This document shows, one piece after another, positions 61,095 through 64,000 of a stretch of 64,000 nucleotides of DNA. Source of the DNA: an uncultured Paracoccaceae bacterium (lineage in GTDB: Bacteria > Pseudomonadota > Alphaproteobacteria > Rhodobacterales > Rhodobacteraceae); assembly GCA_947488175.1 (NCBI GenBank), contig CANKYO010000010.1:62001-126000 (forward strand), given 5' to 3'. The position numbers and the translations under genes are program-made. Below the pieces are notes generated by a model. That model worked only from the letters and a program-made list of their open reading frames with translations. It made no database searches and was not told the DNA's origin. Position 1 is the stretch's first letter. The number at the start of each line of letters is the position of its first letter.

Positions 61095-61493
61095 CTAGTT
61101 TTCAACATGCACGCGCTTACCGATTGGCGCGATCCTGGCCACACCCCCTTCCCTCGCCGAAAATACCGTGATCCTTGAGGCGGGCCGCTTTCGGAGCCAA
61201 TCCGGAGGATATGCTTCCGCCTTCAGTAGGAGGAGGAATACGTGAGGCAGACGATACCGGCGCAGGCAAAGGCTGTGCTGCTGCGCAGCGCCGATGACGG
61301 AGTGTAGGAATGCCTCATCGTAGCTTGCGAAGATGATGGCTGACGGAATGCAGTCTTTGGCCAAGCGGCAGATCAGACTGCTCGTGCCGCAATCGGATGC
61401 CGGGCCACCCCACGCTACATCCACACGACTGTGTGAGCGCGCAAGGCGCGCTTCAGACTTTCGACATACACAGCCGAGGAAGGCTGGCCGCAA
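61095..61493 (-). CDS. Hypothetical protein
   Basis: The frame covers 132 residues, but the first 30 or so look non-coding. The segment SAIIFASYDEAFLHSVIGAA, RRYRLPHVFLLLLKAEAYPP then DWLRKRPASRITVFSAREGG has plausible composition and could belong to a small conserved plasmid protein starting at an internal codon. No family recognised; it may not be a gene. Confidence 0.35.
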   Translation of the reverse strand: MRPAFLGCVCRKSEARLARSHSRVDVAWGGPASDCGTSSLICRLAKDCIPSAIIFASYDEAFLHSVIGAAQQHSLCLRRYRLPHVFLLLLKAEAYPPDWLRKRPASRITVFSAREGGVARIAPIGKRVHVEN

Positions 61494-61682
61494 GGCTTTG
61501 CAACGCTTGCGTTGGATTGCAACCGACGATGAACGCGCCCGGCGAAGGGATCGTTACCCCTTGTGGGCCGAGACACCTCTGGTGGCTCGGGTGGAGCGCA
61601 GCAGAACTAGAGCCCGGTCAGCTTCAGCTGATAGCCCCAGATAGCTGTTGTCACTCAACTCATCAGTGTGCAAATTGCCGGA

Positions 61683-62417
61683 ATGCAGGAGTTCTCTGAC
61701 TACATTGTGTATGTTGACGAAAGTGGTGATCACAGTCTGACGTCGATCGATCCACAATATCCCATTTTTGCGTTATCTTTGTGCATCGTTGCCAAGTCTG
61801 AGTACGTTGCTTCTGTTGTTCCTGCTCTGCAAGCGTTCAAGTTCAAATACTGGGGCCATGACAGCGTTGTCCTACATGAGCACGAGATCAGGAAGGAGAA
61901 AGGAGACTTTGGTTTCTTGCGAACAAACGCCAAGCTCCGCCATGATTTCATGGAAGATCTGTCAGTGTTGATGACCTCTGTGCCTTTTGAGATCATCGGT
62001 TGTGTAATCGATAAACAGAAGCACCTCGATAAGTACGGCCAAGGTGCCTGGAATCCTTATGAAGTCGCGTTGAAGATGGCTTTGGAGAGGCTTTTGTTGT
62101 TCTTGCGCGAAAATTGCACGATGGGGCGAAAAGTACATGTCATCTTTGAGTGCCGCGGATCTCGCGAAGATGCCGATCTGGAGCTAGCATTCCATCGCAC
62201 GGTTACTGGACACTACAACTGGGGTTGGATCAAACGCGACTTTTCGGAATTTGAGTTTTCGCCTCGTTTTGTGAAGATAGGCGCGAACTCGACAGGATTG
62301 CAATTGGCGGATCTGACGGCTCGTCCACTTGGCCTCAGTGTATTGCGCCCTGGGCAAGAAAATAGGGCATTTGATGTGATTTCGCCAAAGCTGCGTTACT
62401 TCAAGACGTTCCCCTGA
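61683..62417 (+). CDS. DUF3800 protein
   Basis: From ATG 61683 (MQEFSDYIVYVDESGDHSLT) 244 residues; a GTG at 61668 is an alternative. YVDESGDH near the N-terminus is the acidic signature of DUF3800, a family with an RNase H-like core; later residues include IIGCVIDKQKHLDKYG, VIFECRGSREDADLE and NSTGLQLADLTARPLG with the conserved QLADL. DUF3800 proteins are frequent in mobile elements and defence islands; nuclease activity is suspected but not established. Confidence 0.8.
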   Translation: MQEFSDYIVYVDESGDHSLTSIDPQYPIFALSLCIVAKSEYVASVVPALQAFKFKYWGHDSVVLHEHEIRKEKGDFGFLRTNAKLRHDFMEDLSVLMTSVPFEIIGCVIDKQKHLDKYGQGAWNPYEVALKMALERLLLFLRENCTMGRKVHVIFECRGSREDADLELAFHRTVTGHYNWGWIKRDFSEFEFSPRFVKIGANSTGLQLADLTARPLGLSVLRPGQENRAFDVISPKLRYFKTFP

Positions 62418-62539
62418 AAAGCAAAAAGGCTCCGGAAATCCAGAACCTCTATGCCGACCGGGAAAAGCCCAATCCATGTCGTGTATATACGCAGAATGCT
62501 AAGAAATTACAACCATTATGGTGACCAATGTGGGCACAA

Positions 62540-62875
62540 TCACTTGTTGCAGTCGATCCATTTGGACATGAGGCCTTTGTCGCGAAAGCACTCATGAGGA
62601 ACTTCGCTGCGCTTGTAGCGTGCGATCCGCTCAGCAAACTGGACCTGTCTGGACGATGGATAATTGTCAAACTGCCCTTTACATGGGCGGGAGATCGTTT
62701 GTGCGTCAATCCAGTCAGACAGGCTGCGGCGGTCTTGCTGCACTTCCCATGGCAGCACTATGCCAATCTTCTGCGACAGGAACCTCGCATACTTCAGCTG
62801 TTTTTCCGTCGCGGGCAGCTGATGATAGTCGTTTGACTGTATGCGTTCTTGGCGTTGACCATGTGAATCCTGCAT
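62540..62875 (-). CDS. SOS-boxed protein with a duplicated K/R-Q ... WID motif
   Basis: From ATG 62875 (GGAGG five bases upstream) 111 residues. Two related segments, TEKQLKYARFLSQKIGIVLP ... LSDWIDAQ and SSRQVQFAERIARYKRSEVP ... MSKWIDCNK, indicate an internal duplication of a small helical domain that is common in proteins of Rhodobacterales and Rhizobiales plasmids. Longer starts overlap the ribosome site. An alphaproteobacterial LexA box lies 29-43 bp upstream. Possibly a nucleic-acid-binding helper; function unknown. Confidence 0.65.
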   Translation of the reverse strand: MQDSHGQRQERIQSNDYHQLPATEKQLKYARFLSQKIGIVLPWEVQQDRRSLSDWIDAQTISRPCKGQFDNYPSSRQVQFAERIARYKRSEVPHECFRDKGLMSKWIDCNK

Positions 62876-62903
62876 CTCACCCTCCATCATGAAAGGTATA
62901 TAG

Positions 62904-62918
62904 AACAAATAGTGAACA
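62904..62918 (-). promoter_or_regulatory. LexA (SOS) box
   Basis: GAAC-aaatagt-GAAC exactly matches the alphaproteobacterial LexA site GTTC-N7-GTTC read on the other strand. On the minus strand a possible promoter (TTAATT, 17 bp, TATATA) overlaps it, so LexA would block transcription of the gene starting at 62875. Confidence 0.7.
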
Positions 62919-63072
62919 AAATTAATTTTTCACTGCAAGTGCGTTCCTGCCGATGTAGAAACCACTAGTTTCAGACCGCAACGCGGTCTTCGGATGCCTT
63001 TATGGCTCCCGGTGCTTTATCGAGGCACTTCCCGGCGTTTGTGCTGTTTGATGATGCTGGCCACGGGCAAAC

Positions 63073-63095
63073 GGGGAAGGCTTTCGGCCTTCCCC
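63073..63095 (-). terminator. Hairpin after the 64-residue gene
   Basis: GGGGAAGGC and GCCTTCCCC form a perfect 9-bp stem with loop TTTCG, 13 bp past the stop of the minus-strand gene at 63109. The T-run after it is short (GTTT), so termination is likely but not certain. Confidence 0.65.
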
Positions 63096-63108
63096 TTTGG
63101 AGCGACGG

Positions 63109-63303
63109 TTATTCCTGGTCACCGTCGCGCTCCTTGGGCGGGAAGATGACCATTTTGCCGTTGGTTGGTGTTGCGAAGAGTTCGATGGTCATGATGGCTT
63201 TGGAGTCTTCCTTTGCGGGGAATGCCACCCCGACCCGGTTGAAGCGTGTGACGCCATCGTTGCCTTCGACTGGTGTGGTGACGTTGTAGAATGTTTTAGA
63301 CAT
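63109..63303 (-). CDS. 64-residue conserved-type hypothetical protein
   Basis: From ATG 63303, with AAAGGA about eight bases upstream, the product starts MSKTFYNVTTPVEGNDGVTR and includes AIMTIELFATPTNGKMVIFP; small, beta-rich, no signal. A start nine codons upstream overlaps the ribosome site. The hairpin terminator downstream supports expression. No function recognised. Confidence 0.6.
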   Translation of the reverse strand: MSKTFYNVTTPVEGNDGVTRFNRVGVAFPAKEDSKAIMTIELFATPTNGKMVIFPPKERDGDQE

Positions 63304-63767
63304 ATCGTGTTCCTTTCGTTTTCGATGCAAATCTTCTGCGGCCCCGCTTGCGGCCGGATGTCAGGCGCAACTTTGTCTCGCGAGGAATGGGCGCGCAGCG
63401 CACAGGGGAAAGTTGTGCTTGAAGGCACACGCGTGCCGGCATCCGGTCCAGGGGCCGGATCTTGCATCTTCCAGAAAACGAAAGGGATGCGATCTTTCCT
63501 ATCGGCTTCGACGTCACCTCTTTCGATGGCTCGTCGGCATGGCCTCAACAGGTCTGGACGTGGTTCGCTCAAACGGTTTCCAAAGCCATCATGACGGTCT
63601 TGTCCGTAATGCTGGACGTTGGCTGGTTCAATCGAAGAGCCCAAGCTGCTCTGCTGGGCGGGATTGAGCGGTGGTCCCAAGGCCTTTGCGCCTCTTGGCA
63701 CGTTCTGCACTTTGACCTGCGTCACGTACAGCTAGCCTTTGCGCCGCGGCTTCGTTGAGGATGCTGA
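63304..63767. other. Intergenic region between the 64-residue gene and ardC
   Basis: About 460 bp. Long frames exist on both strands (minus 63189-63725, 178 codons; plus 63462-63758, 98 codons), but the minus one runs through the neighbouring gene in another frame and neither product is recognisable. A small plus-strand gene with SAWPQQVWTWFAQTV cannot be excluded. Confidence 0.4.
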
Positions 63768-64000
63768 TCAAGCCACCGCGCTTGCGCGTGTTGCTCTCTT
63801 TGCAACCAGCTCATTGATGTAATCGACGGCTTTTTGCGCTTCGGCGGCAGCCTTGAAGATAAGGTCTTTGTCGTTCTTGAGGGCGCGCAGCCAGCCCTCG
63901 ATGTAGGCGGCAGTTTGGGCAAAGTCGGGTGTCACCCCAAGCTGCACGGCCAGGAACGCGGCACCGATCTCGGCGACCAATTCGTCAAAGGCGTACTCTC
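63768..64000 (-). CDS. ardC: ArdC-type antirestriction protein, C-terminal part only
   Basis: The minus-strand frame continues past the right edge of the window, so only the last 77 residues or so are seen. EYAFDELVAEIGAAFLAVQL, AAYIEGWLRALKNDKDLIFK and AAAEAQKAVDYINELV match the end of ArdC/DUF1738 proteins with the zinc-metallopeptidase-like C-terminal domain (ELVAEIGAAFL is its hallmark). ArdC protects incoming plasmid DNA from restriction in the recipient, which fits a conjugative element. Confidence 0.85.
   Translation of the reverse strand, partial: EYAFDELVAEIGAAFLAVQLGVTPDFAQTAAYIEGWLRALKNDKDLIFKAAAEAQKAVDYINELVAKRATRASAVA

Noticed and set aside
60130..61098. Plus-strand open frame of 322 codons
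   Set aside because: Antisense to the DUF2493 gene; rich in Cys/Phe without motifs.
63189..63725. Minus-strand open frame of 178 codons
   Set aside because: Overlaps the 64-residue gene in another frame and shows no domain; composition resembles intergenic DNA.
1..64000. tRNA, rRNA genes, replication initiator or partition genes
   Set aside because: None could be recognised in the window, so replicon type and origin are left open.

Overview
The window looks like a large mobile or extrachromosomal replicon of an alphaproteobacterium, most likely of the Roseobacter/Rhodobacteraceae type. This rests on the moderate G+C, a MobF/F-type conjugation set, a Hint/RTX secreted protein, an ArdC gene, an alphaproteobacterial SOS box (GAAC-N7-GAAC) and several small plasmid-type genes. 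No replication or partition gene is visible, so plasmid, chromid and integrative conjugative element cannot be separated from this sequence alone.

Layout. (1) 1-12.8 kb: one long plus-strand cluster with two arginine/ornithine-type transporters, the arginine deiminase pathway (arcA, arcB, arcC) and a complete bacterial V/A-type ATPase in the order B-D-I-K-E-(DUF2764-like)-A. Most junctions overlap or nearly overlap, so ATP-making arginine catabolism and an ATP-driven ion pump are probably co-expressed. (2) 12.8-18.3 kb: a small membrane protein, two unrelated alpha/beta hydrolases (one membrane-anchored, one lipoprotein), an IS3-type transposase remnant and an unknown gene divergent from the transfer operon. 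(3) 18.4-35.7 kb: a compact F-type type IV secretion operon traA-L-E-K-B-(35-aa lipoprotein)-V-C-(52-aa membrane protein)-trbI-S26 peptidase-W-U-trbC-N-(thioredoxin-like)-F-H-G. TraG ends in a SleB-like cell-wall hydrolase domain. (4) 35.7-50 kb: accessory DNA. It holds a secreted nuclease, a reverse transcriptase plus SLATT membrane effector pair (probable phage defence), an SH3 protein, a putative papain-like effector, an SRAP remnant, a giant RTX-Hint protein, a DMT transporter, a set of small overlapping genes, and a periplasmic lipoprotein/DsbA pair. A short intergenic repeat recurs here. (5) 50.1-58.2 kb: the second transfer operon, with the TraD coupling protein, MobF relaxase-helicase TraI, a coiled-coil protein, a lysozyme-like protein and a site-2 protease. 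(6) 58.2-64 kb: a PemK-like toxin-antitoxin pair with a readable promoter/operator, a DUF2493 protein, a DUF3800 protein, an SOS-box-controlled small protein and the 3' end of ardC.

The two transfer operons appear to share a control element. The same bipartite motif (GTGTAA, then CACTTTTT with starts exactly 20 bp apart) lies upstream of both traA and traD. The most promising system-level observations are the RT-SLATT pair, the arginine deiminase/V-ATPase island, the Cys-His-Asp effector candidate, the TraG-SleB fusion and the shared tra motif.
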